Counted from the first letter of the stretch, positions 1-7,763 are shown. The stretch is 13,929 nucleotides of DNA from Thermocaproicibacter sp002397355 (GCA_036830905.1 DAISNS010000052.1:1-13929); one strand, 5' to 3'. Program-made: numbers and translations. The notes: generated by a model not told the origin, from the sequence alone.

Positions 1-36
1 GCTTTTCTTTTTCAAAATATTATTCTACGCGTTTTC

Positions 37-63
37 CGGGCCGGACAAAAGCAGCCCGGCCCG
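37..63. other. GC-only hairpin in the leader of the first gene
   Basis: Positions 37-44 (CGGGCCGG) and 56-63 (CCGGCCCG) are a perfect 8-bp inverted repeat around an 11-nt loop, ending 18 nt before the ribosome binding site of the next gene. No T-run follows it on either strand, so it is not a good intrinsic terminator. It may be an mRNA 5' structure or the remnant of an upstream terminator. The rest of 1-91 holds an AT-rich stretch (11-24) with a possible -10 element TATTAT at 18-23, whose -35 would lie outside the window. Confidence 0.3.
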
Positions 64-91
64 TGTAAAGCGCGGAAAGGCAGGAGCCGTA

Positions 92-2290
92 ATGTACCTC
101 AGCCGATATCATTTTGGAAATAAGCTGGTGTCTGTCGCAATCGACAGCCTAACGGGAGAACTGCTTGAGTTTGTGAACGAGAGCAATGGGGAGAACCTGA
201 TCAAGAATTCGGAATTTTCGCTGCATCAGCCGTTCTGGATCCTTGCAGACAAAAGCGGGGCAAAGATAAAACTGTTCGGCGCAGACGTCTATCAAATTAC
301 CAGACATCCCGTGTTAAAACCCGCGATCTCGTCGCAGAAGAGTGCGGACGGCGGCATCACCGTCACAGTGCGATACCAGGCCCTTACCGACGGGGAAGAC
401 GTCTATGCAGTCTCCGCTTCTTACACCGTATGCCTGCCCGCCGGAAAAAGCGAGACCGTCTGGAGGATGAAAGCCGACAACCGGGAAAACGGGCTCGTGG
501 TGAAGCAGGTGCATTTCCCGTGCATCAACGGCGTCTATCTGGGCGACACCTGGGAAGACGACACTCTCGTTTACCCGTACCTCGCCGGAGTCCGCATTCC
601 GGACCCCGTCGACGTCCTTTCCGGCCCGCACCAGCGCGTCGGGTGGAAATGGCAGGAATACCGTTACTACTACGAGAGAAAAAATCTCGCTTCCGGTCCG
701 GATAAGGACGGGCTTTACGCCATGGAGTGCGAGTATTCCGGTCCGCTTTCCATGACGTGGCTCGACTACTACGGCGGCGGCACGGGCTTTTATTTTGCCA
801 ATCACGATCCGGAGCCGAGGATCATCGGGCTTCGCGCCGACACCCCGGGCACGGGGAACCCCGGAATGAACTTTTCCGTTATCCATCGTCCGGCTCTCGC
901 CTTCGGGGAACACTGGACGTCGCCGGAGGCGGTCGCCGCGGTGCATGCGGGGGACTGGCACGAGGGTGCCCGCCGTTACCGCGCCTTCCGTGAAAAATGC
1001 CTGCAGATCACCCCGCGCCGCCCCGCGTGGTTCGACCGCAGCGCGGGCCTTATCGCTCATTATGACTTTAAATATCAGTGCGGCGGCGTGGTGCATCGCT
1101 ACAAGGATATCCCGCGCCTTTTGGACGAGGCGCACGATCTGGGAATCAACCACCTTCTGATCGCCGGATGGCACCGCGACGGCTTCGACCACGGTTTTCC
1201 GCAGTATGAGCCGGACGGCGACCTCGGTACGGAGGAAGAACTGCACGACGCCATAGGGAACATCAGGAAGGGCGGCGGGCACGTGTGCTTTTATGTCAAC
1301 TCGCGCCTTGCGAACAGAAAGTATGCCGCCCTGGAGGATTTTATCCGGGATAATGCGATCCTTCAGGAGGACGGCAGCGTGCTGACGGAAAGCTACGGCA
1401 ACCAGGACCTCACATTCGCAGCCATGTGCATCAACTCGCCCGGATGGCCGGAGAAGCTGAAGGGCGCGCTCCGCTTTGCCACTGAGAAGATCGGCATCGA
1501 CGGCGTTTACCTCGACCAGCTCGCCATGGCGGCGCCCGGCCACTGCAGCAATGGCGCGCATGCTCACGCGCCCGACTGCTGGAACGCGGGTTATCAGGCA
1601 CTTCTCGGAGATATTTCCTCCCGGTATCAGCAGCAGGAAAAAGGCGATATGTGCATCATTCACGAAGGCGTCTCCGATTCTTACGGCGGGCTCGTCTCCG
1701 GGCAGCTGATCTCGACCTTTTCTTATTTCCACTGCGGCGCGTTTCCGGAGATGTACAAATATACGTTCCCGGAGCAAATCCTCGTGGATATGCTCTATCC
1801 CGAAAAAAATATGGCGATGCGCCCGGTCCACGTCGGGCAGATCTCAACGCAGCTGATCAACGAGGCATTCCTAACCGGATGCTATTATTGGATCTACGAC
1901 CTGGTGGACGACAACACGTTTACCCGCGATCCGAAGCAGTACGAATACCTGAAAAATGCAGTTACCCTGCGGAATTTCTGGCTGAGCCATTTTGGCCAGG
2001 GCCTTTTCCGGGACACGGATTCCATCCGCATGCAGGGCGGGGCGAGCGGGAAGCGCTTCGATTTCGGCGAGGACCGGCTGATTGCCTGCGCTGCCCGCGG
2101 CGCCGGGGCAAAGTGCTCGGTGCGGATGCAGGACGGCGGCTGGGAGACGGCCCGGTCCTATTTTGTGGACCACGGAGAGGTCCGTGAGGAAGACGCGGTT
2201 TGTAAGCGAGACGGCGATACGCTTGTCGTTGCGCTGCCGGACGCGCCGCTCAGTCTGCTTTCCATTTCCAGACGGAAACAAACGAAATGA
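92..2290 (+). CDS. TIM-barrel glycoside-hydrolase-like protein (DUF6259 type)
   Basis: A 732-residue protein without signal peptide or membrane segment, so probably cytoplasmic. The N-terminal ~290 residues look like a beta-sandwich of the kind preceding clan GH-D barrels. Residues ~315-600 read as a (beta/alpha)8 barrel, with LLIAGWHRDGFD, CFYVNSRLAN, GVYLDQLA and IHEGVSD segments in strand-end positions. Asp475 (in YLDQLA) and Glu525 (in IHEG) are the best visible candidates for catalytic carboxylates; this is my inference. The C-terminus is a small beta domain. The ATG start has a good site, AGGAG at 82-86, five bases upstream. It lies 70 bp before murQ on the same strand, which suggests it releases a sugar for the amino-sugar pathway. 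The substrate is unknown; proteins of this kind are usually annotated DUF6259 or alpha-galactosidase-like. Confidence 0.72.
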   Translation: MYLSRYHFGNKLVSVAIDSLTGELLEFVNESNGENLIKNSEFSLHQPFWILADKSGAKIKLFGADVYQITRHPVLKPAISSQKSADGGITVTVRYQALTDGEDVYAVSASYTVCLPAGKSETVWRMKADNRENGLVVKQVHFPCINGVYLGDTWEDDTLVYPYLAGVRIPDPVDVLSGPHQRVGWKWQEYRYYYERKNLASGPDKDGLYAMECEYSGPLSMTWLDYYGGGTGFYFANHDPEPRIIGLRADTPGTGNPGMNFSVIHRPALAFGEHWTSPEAVAAVHAGDWHEGARRYRAFREKCLQITPRRPAWFDRSAGLIAHYDFKYQCGGVVHRYKDIPRLLDEAHDLGINHLLIAGWHRDGFDHGFPQYEPDGDLGTEEELHDAIGNIRKGGGHVCFYVNSRLANRKYAALEDFIRDNAILQEDGSVLTESYGNQDLTFAAMCINSPGWPEKLKGALRFATEKIGIDGVYLDQLAMAAPGHCSNGAHAHAPDCWNAGYQALLGDISSRYQQQEKGDMCIIHEGVSDSYGGLVSGQLISTFSYFHCGAFPEMYKYTFPEQILVDMLYPEKNMAMRPVHVGQISTQLINEAFLTGCYYWIYDLVDDNTFTRDPKQYEYLKNAVTLRNFWLSHFGQGLFRDTDSIRMQGGASGKRFDFGEDRLIACAARGAGAKCSVRMQDGGWETARSYFVDHGEVREEDAVCKRDGDTLVVALPDAPLSLLSISRRKQTK

Positions 2291-2296
2291 ACGATA

Positions 2297-2322
2297 ATGA
2301 AAAAAGGGAATTGTTTTTTCAT
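2297..2322. other. AT-rich hairpin between the glycosidase gene and murQ
   Basis: ATGAAAAAA (2297-2305) and TTTTTTCAT (2314-2322) form a 9-bp inverted repeat with an 8-nt loop in the 70-bp gap before murQ. The stem is weak (A/T pairs) and has no separate T-run, so it is more likely a processing or attenuating structure than a terminator, or it may be chance. It sits 38 nt before the murQ start. Confidence 0.2.
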
Positions 2323-2360
2323 GCGAATTACTTTCCTGGAAAAAGGAATGATCATATTAT

Positions 2361-3266
2361 ATGGACTATAACCAGCTTTCCACCGAGCAGGTTAACCCGG
2401 ACACGGAAAATATCGATATGTGCTCATCGTTTGAAATTGTGAGACTGATCAACTCTGAAGACCAAAAAGTCGCCGCCGCGGTAGAAAAGGAACTGCCCCG
2501 GATTGCGGAGGCAGTTGATCTTATCGTCGACCGGTTTCGCAGGGGAGGAAGGCTGATTTACATCGGGGCAGGAACGAGCGGCCGCCTCGGCGTCCTCGAC
2601 GCATCCGAATGCCCGCCGACTTTCGGCACGGACCCTTCCATGGTCATAGGCATTATAGCGGGAGGCGACGCGGCCCTCCGCTCCGCCGTGGAAAAGATTG
2701 AGGACTGCGACGGCATCGGCCGACGCGATATGCAAAGCCATCATGTCGGCCGGCTCGATGCGGTAGTAGGGATTACGGCGAGCGGGAACGCCCGCTACGT
2801 CTGCGGCGCCCTGCAGGAAGCGCGCCGGCGCGGGGCGGCAACCATCGCGGTCTGCAATACCAGGCCGGCCGCGCTGTCCGCGTACGCGGACGTGTCGGTC
2901 ATCCCCATCGTCGGCCCCGAGGTGATCATGGGAAGCACGCGGATGAAAGCCGGTACGGCACAGAAAATGGTGCTGAACATGCTGACCACGGCATCCATGA
3001 TTCAACTGGGAAAAACATATCGCAACCTGATGGTCGACTTGGTTCCGTCCAATCAGAAATTACTCGACAGAAGCATCCGCATCGTAATGGCCGCAGCGGC
3101 AGTCAGCCGCGAGCGTGCCGAGCAGAGCCTGCGGCTGACCGGCGGCGATACGAAAGCAGCAATCGTCATGCTAGAAACCGGGTGCAGCCCTTCCGAAGCC
3201 TCGCACGCCCTCAAGCGCACCGGCGGGGTAACCCGCAAAGCAATCCTTTCCCTGCAAAGGGAGTGA
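2361..3266 (+). CDS. murQ: N-acetylmuramic acid 6-phosphate etherase
   Basis: MurQ cleaves the D-lactyl ether of MurNAc-6-phosphate to give GlcNAc-6-phosphate and D-lactate, in the cytoplasm, during peptidoglycan recycling or MurNAc use. The 301 residues match the usual family length. The diagnostic segment IYIGAGTSGRLGVLDASECP (67-86) is intact, as are EQVNPDTENID (9-19) and STRMKAGTAQKMVLNM from 192. Glu83 and Glu114, the positions of the two catalytic glutamates reported for the E. coli enzyme, are both present. The C-terminal helical part carries TKAAIVMLETG. Three SIS-domain loops differ from the family norm: SGNARYV at 141-147 instead of SGRTPYV, CNTRP instead of a CNPGS-like turn, and Met190 where VITGS is usual. 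The AAAAGGA site at 2341-2347 lies 13 nt from ATG, rather far. murQ and the kinase are separated by 4 bp. Confidence 0.92.
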   Translation: MDYNQLSTEQVNPDTENIDMCSSFEIVRLINSEDQKVAAAVEKELPRIAEAVDLIVDRFRRGGRLIYIGAGTSGRLGVLDASECPPTFGTDPSMVIGIIAGGDAALRSAVEKIEDCDGIGRRDMQSHHVGRLDAVVGITASGNARYVCGALQEARRRGAATIAVCNTRPAALSAYADVSVIPIVGPEVIMGSTRMKAGTAQKMVLNMLTTASMIQLGKTYRNLMVDLVPSNQKLLDRSIRIVMAAAAVSRERAEQSLRLTGGDTKAAIVMLETGCSPSEASHALKRTGGVTRKAILSLQRE

Positions 3267-3270
3267 GCGA

Positions 3271-4188
3271 ATGAGATATTTTATTGGAATCGACGGCGGC
3301 GGAACGAAAACGCACCTGAAAGCGATCAGCGCGGAAAGGAGGCTGCTCGGCGAGGCGTTTGGCGGGGCCAGCAATCTTGCGGCAACGCCGGAGAAAGACG
3401 TTGAAAACAACCTGACCGTCCTTCTGCAAAACTTTTTGCGGCAAGCAGGACTTTCCCCGGCGGAATGCGGCGGACTATGCTTAGGCACGGCAGGAGCGGG
3501 AAGCAAAAGCGTTCGGGAACGCTTGGAAAGAATCCTGCGCACGATCGCGCCCACGGACAAGATCCTGGTGACGGACGACGCGCTGCCGGCGCTTTACGGC
3601 GGAACCCTGTCGGGATACGGCGTCATCCTGATCTCCGGCACAGGCTCTATCTGCCTTGCGCGAAGCGAGAAAAAAACTGCCCGGACCGGCGGCTGGGGGC
3701 ACATTCTGGGCGACGAGGGCAGCGGTTACGCGATTTCCATCTCCATGCTGAACGCAGTTATGAGGGCGTTCGATGGAAGGGGGCCGGAAACGCGGTTGAC
3801 CCCGCTCGTTCTGCGTCACCTGAATCTGCCGTCGCCGGAATTGATAATCGATTCCGTTTATCACACGGGGAAAGGAAAATCGGATCTGGCTTCTCTTGCT
3901 TTTTTATGCGATATAGCTTATGATAATGGAGATTCTATCGCAAAAAAAATTATAGAGCACGCGGCGGAAGCTCTTTCCGCTATGGCTCTGGCTGCGGAAG
4001 CCAGAGCGGATTTTCAATGCGGAAATAAGGCCATACCCTGCGTATACGCCGGCGGAACGTTATGCGGCTCTGCGCCGCTGCGTACGGAACTGGAAGGATG
4101 CCTTTTCCGTTCCGGAACGAGGCTGCGCCTGTGCGAATGCAGGGAGGACGCGGCTTTCGGATGCGCGCTGATCGCATCCTCGATCTGA
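3271..4188 (+). CDS. BadF/BadG/BcrA/BcrD-family amino-sugar kinase (MurK/NagK-like)
   Basis: A 305-residue ASKHA-fold kinase, probably phosphorylating GlcNAc and/or MurNAc with ATP in the cytoplasm. The phosphate-1 motif GIDGGGTKT is at 6-14, GTAGAGSKS at 72-80, the TDDALPA segment with the likely catalytic Asp at 101-107, phosphate-2 ISGTGS at 121-126, and GGWGHILGDEGSGY at 140-153. These are typical of the GlcNAc kinase / BadF-BadG group. Its start lies 4 bp after the murQ stop, and its ribosome binding site AAAGGGAG (3256-3263) is inside the murQ 3' end, so the two are likely translationally coupled. Supplying MurNAc-6-P to MurQ is the job expected from this position; a clostridial MurK with dual GlcNAc/MurNAc activity is known. 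Strict GlcNAc specificity cannot be excluded from sequence. Confidence 0.85.
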   Translation: MRYFIGIDGGGTKTHLKAISAERRLLGEAFGGASNLAATPEKDVENNLTVLLQNFLRQAGLSPAECGGLCLGTAGAGSKSVRERLERILRTIAPTDKILVTDDALPALYGGTLSGYGVILISGTGSICLARSEKKTARTGGWGHILGDEGSGYAISISMLNAVMRAFDGRGPETRLTPLVLRHLNLPSPELIIDSVYHTGKGKSDLASLAFLCDIAYDNGDSIAKKIIEHAAEALSAMALAAEARADFQCGNKAIPCVYAGGTLCGSAPLRTELEGCLFRSGTRLRLCECREDAAFGCALIASSI

Positions 4189-4212
4189 CTGACTAGCGGG
4201 AAGTGGTTGACT

Positions 4213-5076
4213 GTGACGGGAGTTCTTTTGCGCGTGCGGGAGCTGCGCGAGTACCTGAATCCAACCGGGCAGAAAATAGCGGAATATATCCTTCAAAACA
4301 GCAAAGACATCGTCGGCCAACCAGTTTCGGTGCTGGCTCAAAACAGCGGGACGAGCAAATCCGCGGTCGTAAGATTTTGCAAAAGCATCGGCTGCAGCGG
4401 ATACCGCGATTTTGTATTCCAGCTGGCGGCCGAACTGGCGGTTACGAAATCCCGCAAGGATTCCGAGTACACAGACGTCAATATTGGCGACAACGTCGGC
4501 TCTATTCTGAAGAATATTTGCCTGAACAACGTAAAAGCGATTGAAGACAGCTGCCGGCTTCTGAACGTCGACGACGTCACGCGCGCCGTGGGGCTGCTGA
4601 TCCAGACAAAGAGAATCGATTTCTACGGCTCGGGCGCCTCCTGGATCGTCGCGCAGGACGCCGTCTTGAAATTCGCGCGAATCAACAAATTTTGCACTGC
4701 GTACGCGGACCCGCACATGCAGGCAACGTCGGCCGCCAACCTTTCTCCCGGAAGCATTGCAATCGCAATTTCCTGGTCCGGCGAAACCAAGGACGTGATC
4801 GAAGCCACGCGCAACGCAAAAAAGAGCGGCGCCAAAATCATAACGATCACGCATTGCGGAAAAAACCACCTGATCCCTTACGCGGACATCGCTTTTACCC
4901 TCTCTTCCCCGGAAACCAGCATCCGTTGCGGCGCAATGAGTTCCCGCGTGGCGCAGATGACGATGATCGACATTCTTTACTCCTGTGTTGTAAGCCGCGA
5001 TTATCAAAACGTCTGCAAATATCTGGAACGGACGAAACCGGTCGCGCCGAGCAAGCGTTTTGAAAGAGAAGAATAG
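4213..5076 (+). CDS. RpiR/MurR-family transcriptional regulator (HTH + SIS domain)
   Basis: Numbered from TTG 4207 (289 aa), an N-terminal RpiR helix-turn-helix covers ~1-77, with the recognition region SVLAQNSGTSKSAVVRFCKS at 41-60. A sugar-isomerase (SIS) domain follows from ~125, with DFYGSGASW (138-146) and ISWSGETKDVIEA (188-200), the phosphosugar-binding loops. Such regulators sense sugar phosphates; with murQ and the kinase beside it, MurNAc-6-P or GlcNAc-6-P is the likely ligand and this operon the likely target. The start is uncertain. GTG 4213 lies 9 nt after the weak site GGGAAG (4198-4203) and gives a family-like N-terminus, 287 aa. TTG 4207 is only 3 nt from that site. It lies 18-24 bp behind the kinase, so it is probably the last gene of the operon. 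No clear operator was found. Confidence 0.88.
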   Translation: MTGVLLRVRELREYLNPTGQKIAEYILQNSKDIVGQPVSVLAQNSGTSKSAVVRFCKSIGCSGYRDFVFQLAAELAVTKSRKDSEYTDVNIGDNVGSILKNICLNNVKAIEDSCRLLNVDDVTRAVGLLIQTKRIDFYGSGASWIVAQDAVLKFARINKFCTAYADPHMQATSAANLSPGSIAIAISWSGETKDVIEATRNAKKSGAKIITITHCGKNHLIPYADIAFTLSSPETSIRCGAMSSRVAQMTMIDILYSCVVSRDYQNVCKYLERTKPVAPSKRFEREE

Positions 5077-5139
5077 ACGGCAACGCCCTTCCCGACCATC
5101 TCGGCCTTTGCGGTTCTAGCTATAACATTAAAATTTTAA

Positions 5140-5187
5140 AACGGCCCGCATGTCTCCCGAAGGTTTCGGGCTGTCATGCGGGCCGTT
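5140..5187. terminator. Strong nested hairpin ending the murQ-kinase-regulator operon
   Basis: A perfect 13-bp stem is formed by AACGGCCCGCATG (5140-5152) and CATGCGGGCCGTT (5175-5187). An inner 6-bp stem, CCCGAA (5156-5161) with TTCGGG (5165-5170), closes on a 3-nt loop. On the + strand the tail is short and mixed (TTGTTTC). On the - strand the stem is followed by TTTTAAAATTTT (5131-5142 region), a better U-tract. It is therefore probably bidirectional and may also stop - strand transcription coming from beyond the assembly gap. Confidence 0.75.
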
Positions 5188-5215
5188 GTTTCAGCCGGGA
5201 ACAAAAGCCGCGCAT

Positions 5216-5315
5216 NNNNNNNNNNNNNNNNNNNNNNNNNNNNNNNNNNNNNNNNNNNNNNNNNNNNNNNNNNNNNNNNNNNNNNNNNNNNNNNNNNNNN
5301 NNNNNNNNNNNNNNN
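5216..5315. other. Assembly gap (100 N)
   Basis: Exactly 100 undetermined bases, the conventional filler for a scaffold join of unknown length. Any gene in the real gap is invisible, and the regulator operon on the left and the rhamnosidase on the right should not be assumed to be adjacent. Between 5077 and 5405 I see only the hairpin, this gap, and the leader of the next gene. Confidence 0.97.
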
Positions 5316-5405
5316 CGGCGGGAAAGCATTGCAATCGGCTCATTCCAATGTTATCCTTGTAACTGTCTTCACCCGATTTTGCAAAAGAAAGGATTTAAGG
5401 AAAGT

Positions 5406-7376
5406 ATGGCACAGGCAAGATGGATCTGGTATCCGGGAGACTTCGAGATTTTTCACAGCAATCTGGTACATTCCCGGCGGGAGGATTTCGGCATCGAATA
5501 TCCCCCGATGTGGATGCTTTTCAGCCCGTATCCCCGCGTCGATTTCAAGAAATACATCGAGAGCGCCGAGGACCGGACGATCCGGGTGCATTCCCGCTCC
5601 TACGGCATGGTGCTGCTCGACGGCAGGCGTTACCCGCTGAACCGGGATTTCCACATCCCCGCGGGCAGCCACAACCTAACCGTGCGGCTGGCCGACACCA
5701 GCGGCCTGCCCTCCATCTTTATCGACGACCCGGTCTGCGCTACCGATTCCAGCTGGCTGGCCGGAAACGGTTCGGAAAACTTCTTCCCCGCCGGAGATTC
5801 CCCCGCCTATATTTCCGCAGACGATACGCCGGAACGATTCGCCTTTTCCTATAAGGATATTTTTCCGGTGAGTACGGAGGAAACCGGAGGCGGAAAGCTC
5901 TATGATTTCGGAAGGGAAACGTACGGCCCGGTCAGTCTGAGCGGCGTGGACCCGAAAGAAACCGTCTTCGTCTGCTACGGGGAGTCCCGCGAAGAGGCGA
6001 CAGACTGGGACCGGGCGTTCCTGCGCCAGACGCTGCGCGGAAGCAGCGAGTACCAGATGGTACCGCGGGCATTCCGCTTTCTGTTCATCCGAGCCGGAAA
6101 ATCTTCCTATTCGCTGCGCGCCCGCTACGAGTATCTGCCTCTGAAAGACATCGGCGATTTCCGCTGCGAGGATCCCCTCGTAAAAAAGATATGGGACGTT
6201 TGCTCCTATACCTTCCACCTGAACAGCCGGGAGTTTTATCAGGATGGCATCAAGCGCGACCGGTGGGTCTGGTCCGGTGACAGCTACCAGTCTTTCAAGA
6301 TCAACCTTTACCTGTATTTCGACTCCGCTATGATCCGCCGCACCATCCTGGCGTTGCTGGGCAAGCCTCCTTACGAGCAGCACGTCAACACGATCAACGA
6401 CTATACGCTGTACCTGATCGTCAGCATATGGGAGTATTACCGCGCCACCGGCGACGCCGGCTTCGTGCGGTTCATCCAGCCCCGCGTGAAAGCGCTGTAT
6501 GACTTCGTGCTGGGCCGGCTGGACGGCGACGGTCTGATGATTGCACGCCCCGGCGACTGGATCTTCATCGACTGGTCCCCCATGGACAAAGACGGTCCTC
6601 TCTGCGCCGAGCAGATCCTGCTTTGGGAAACGGCCGGCTGCATGGCCAAACTGGCGGAGCTGTGCGGTGAGCCTTCCGACGGTTACCGCCGCCAGGCCGG
6701 CGCCTTGAAAGCGATGATCGAAGCGCGTTACTGGGACGGGGAGAAGGGCGCTTACATCGACAGCTACACTTCCGGCAAGCGCAACGTGACGCGCCACGCC
6801 AATATTTTCGCGATCCTGTATGACTTCGCCAGCAGCGAAAAAAAACGCAGCATCATGAAGAACGTGCTAAACAATCCGTCCGTCGCGCAGATCACCACGC
6901 CGTACTTTAAATTCTTCGAGCTGGACGCCCGCTGCAAGATGGGCGACCTCGCCTCGGCGCAGAGGCTGCTGACCTCCTACTGGGGAGGAATGCTGCAGGA
7001 CGGCGCAACCAGCGTGTGGGAGCAATACGACCCCGCCGCAAAAGGCGCGGAGCACTATGCCATGTATGGGGATGCCTACGGCTGCTCCCTCTGCCACGCC
7101 TGGGGCAGCGGACCCATCTACCTGCTGGGCCGGTACTGTCTGGGCGTGTCGCCCACCGACATCGCCTACCGCACCTTCCGGGTAGAGCCGCACGCCGGCC
7201 TGTACCGTGAGCTGCACGGCTCCGTCCCCCTCCCGGACGGCAACGTCCGAGTCGATTACAAAAACGGCTCGCTGCGTGTCCTGGCCAGCCGCTCAGGCGG
7301 CACGCTGGTCGTCCACGGCAGGGAGTATCCGCTGGAAAGCGGGGAACCGTTCAAGCTGAGTTGCAGCCTGACATAG
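5406..7376 (+). CDS. GH78-family alpha-L-rhamnosidase
   Basis: A 656-residue protein predicted to release terminal alpha-L-rhamnose by inversion. The order is an N-terminal beta-sandwich (~1-240), a six-hairpin (alpha/alpha)6 catalytic barrel (~245-560) and a C-terminal beta-sandwich (~575-656). The GH78 signature DGIKRDRWVWSGD is at 280-292. Asp280, Asp285 and Asp292 occupy the positions equivalent to the Asp/Glu/Asp acids of characterised GH78 enzymes, with Asp285 replacing the usual Glu acid. GATSVWEQYDP carries Glu539, the probable general base. HAWGSGPIYLLGRYCLGVSP is also family-typical. It is shorter than many GH78 proteins (~900 aa) because accessory domains are missing. No signal peptide is visible, so it probably acts on imported glycosides. 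ATG 5406 was chosen because AAGGA precedes it at 5397-5401; an in-frame TTG at 5379 lacks a comparable site. Confidence 0.88.
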   Translation: MAQARWIWYPGDFEIFHSNLVHSRREDFGIEYPPMWMLFSPYPRVDFKKYIESAEDRTIRVHSRSYGMVLLDGRRYPLNRDFHIPAGSHNLTVRLADTSGLPSIFIDDPVCATDSSWLAGNGSENFFPAGDSPAYISADDTPERFAFSYKDIFPVSTEETGGGKLYDFGRETYGPVSLSGVDPKETVFVCYGESREEATDWDRAFLRQTLRGSSEYQMVPRAFRFLFIRAGKSSYSLRARYEYLPLKDIGDFRCEDPLVKKIWDVCSYTFHLNSREFYQDGIKRDRWVWSGDSYQSFKINLYLYFDSAMIRRTILALLGKPPYEQHVNTINDYTLYLIVSIWEYYRATGDAGFVRFIQPRVKALYDFVLGRLDGDGLMIARPGDWIFIDWSPMDKDGPLCAEQILLWETAGCMAKLAELCGEPSDGYRRQAGALKAMIEARYWDGEKGAYIDSYTSGKRNVTRHANIFAILYDFASSEKKRSIMKNVLNNPSVAQITTPYFKFFELDARCKMGDLASAQRLLTSYWGGMLQDGATSVWEQYDPAAKGAEHYAMYGDAYGCSLCHAWGSGPIYLLGRYCLGVSPTDIAYRTFRVEPHAGLYRELHGSVPLPDGNVRVDYKNGSLRVLASRSGGTLVVHGREYPLESGEPFKLSCSLT

Positions 7377-7607
7377 CCGGGGCGCTTCTTTCCGTCCAAA
7401 GCTCCTTTACAGCAAGTTTCCCCGCCGTAGACGAACACCCTGTGGATCGGTTTTCAAAAAACGGGAATAGCCTCCTGTTGCAGAATAAAATTATGACGGG
7501 GAGCTTTTGCATATCTAGAAATCATACAAAGGCAGGGCGCCGTTAAAATTTTTTAAATGACTGGGTTTGCCGTTTCATAGCCGGCAAGTTCAAATGTTCC
7601 ATGCTCA

Positions 7608-7625
7608 TGTAACGCTATTGTCACA
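7608..7625. promoter_or_regulatory. Dyad TGTAAC-N6-GTCACA, possible operator
   Basis: TGTAAC (7608-7613) and GTCACA (7620-7625) form an interrupted dyad with 5 of 6 symmetric positions, centred about 70 bp upstream of the start point predicted from the promoter candidate at 7653-7681. This is a typical activator position. It resembles sites of CRP-like or similar dimeric regulators but fits no specific consensus. It is not a good catabolite-responsive element, since the spacing around CG is one base short. Confidence 0.25.
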
Positions 7626-7652
7626 CCGAAAAAAGGCCCTTGCCGCACCCCC

Positions 7653-7681
7653 TTGTAAAACGGGGCGCGGCGAATTACAAT
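7653..7681 (+). promoter_or_regulatory. Predicted sigma-A-type promoter for the GH172-oxidoreductase pair
   Basis: TTGTAA (7653-7658, 4 of 6 matches to TTGACA) and TACAAT (7676-7681, 5 of 6 matches to TATAAT) are separated by an ideal 17 bp. The expected start near 7688 gives a leader of about 75 nt before the ATG at 7764. It is the best-spaced pair I found in this region. Confidence 0.42.
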
Positions 7682-7763
7682 AAATGGGAATCGGCGGACG
7701 TCGCGCGCGGCGAAGCCGGCCGTTATCGATTGCTTCGACCAAATTGCAAGGGGAGGTTTCAAC

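Larger units (their letters stand above)
7377..7763 (+). other. 387-bp non-coding region before the GH172 gene
   Basis: No convincing gene is present: reading frames here are short or only continue out of neighbouring genes. The region is locally AT-rich (7540-7565, around TTAAAATTTTTTAA), unlike its GC-rich flanks. It carries the promoter and dyad candidates listed separately. I found no good terminator for the rhamnosidase gene. The length and composition suggest that the GH172 gene begins its own transcription unit. Confidence 0.6.

Noticed and set aside
314..1831. A 505-codon - strand frame opposite the first gene.
   Set aside because: Antisense shadow; the + strand frame has family-like segments and a proper ribosome binding site.
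4752..5337. A 14-bp direct repeat AAGCATTGCAATCG at 4752-4765 and 5324-5337, the second copy next to the gap.
   Set aside because: One such match is expected by chance in a window of this size, and one copy lies inside the regulator's coding sequence.
5329..5356. Possible promoter TTGCAA-16-TTATCC before the rhamnosidase gene.
   Set aside because: The -10 element is poor and the region borders the assembly gap; too weak to annotate.
7607..7622. Possible catabolite-responsive element (ATGTAACGCTATTGTC).
   Set aside because: The distance between the TGNAA part and CG is one base short of the cre consensus; kept only as a generic dyad.
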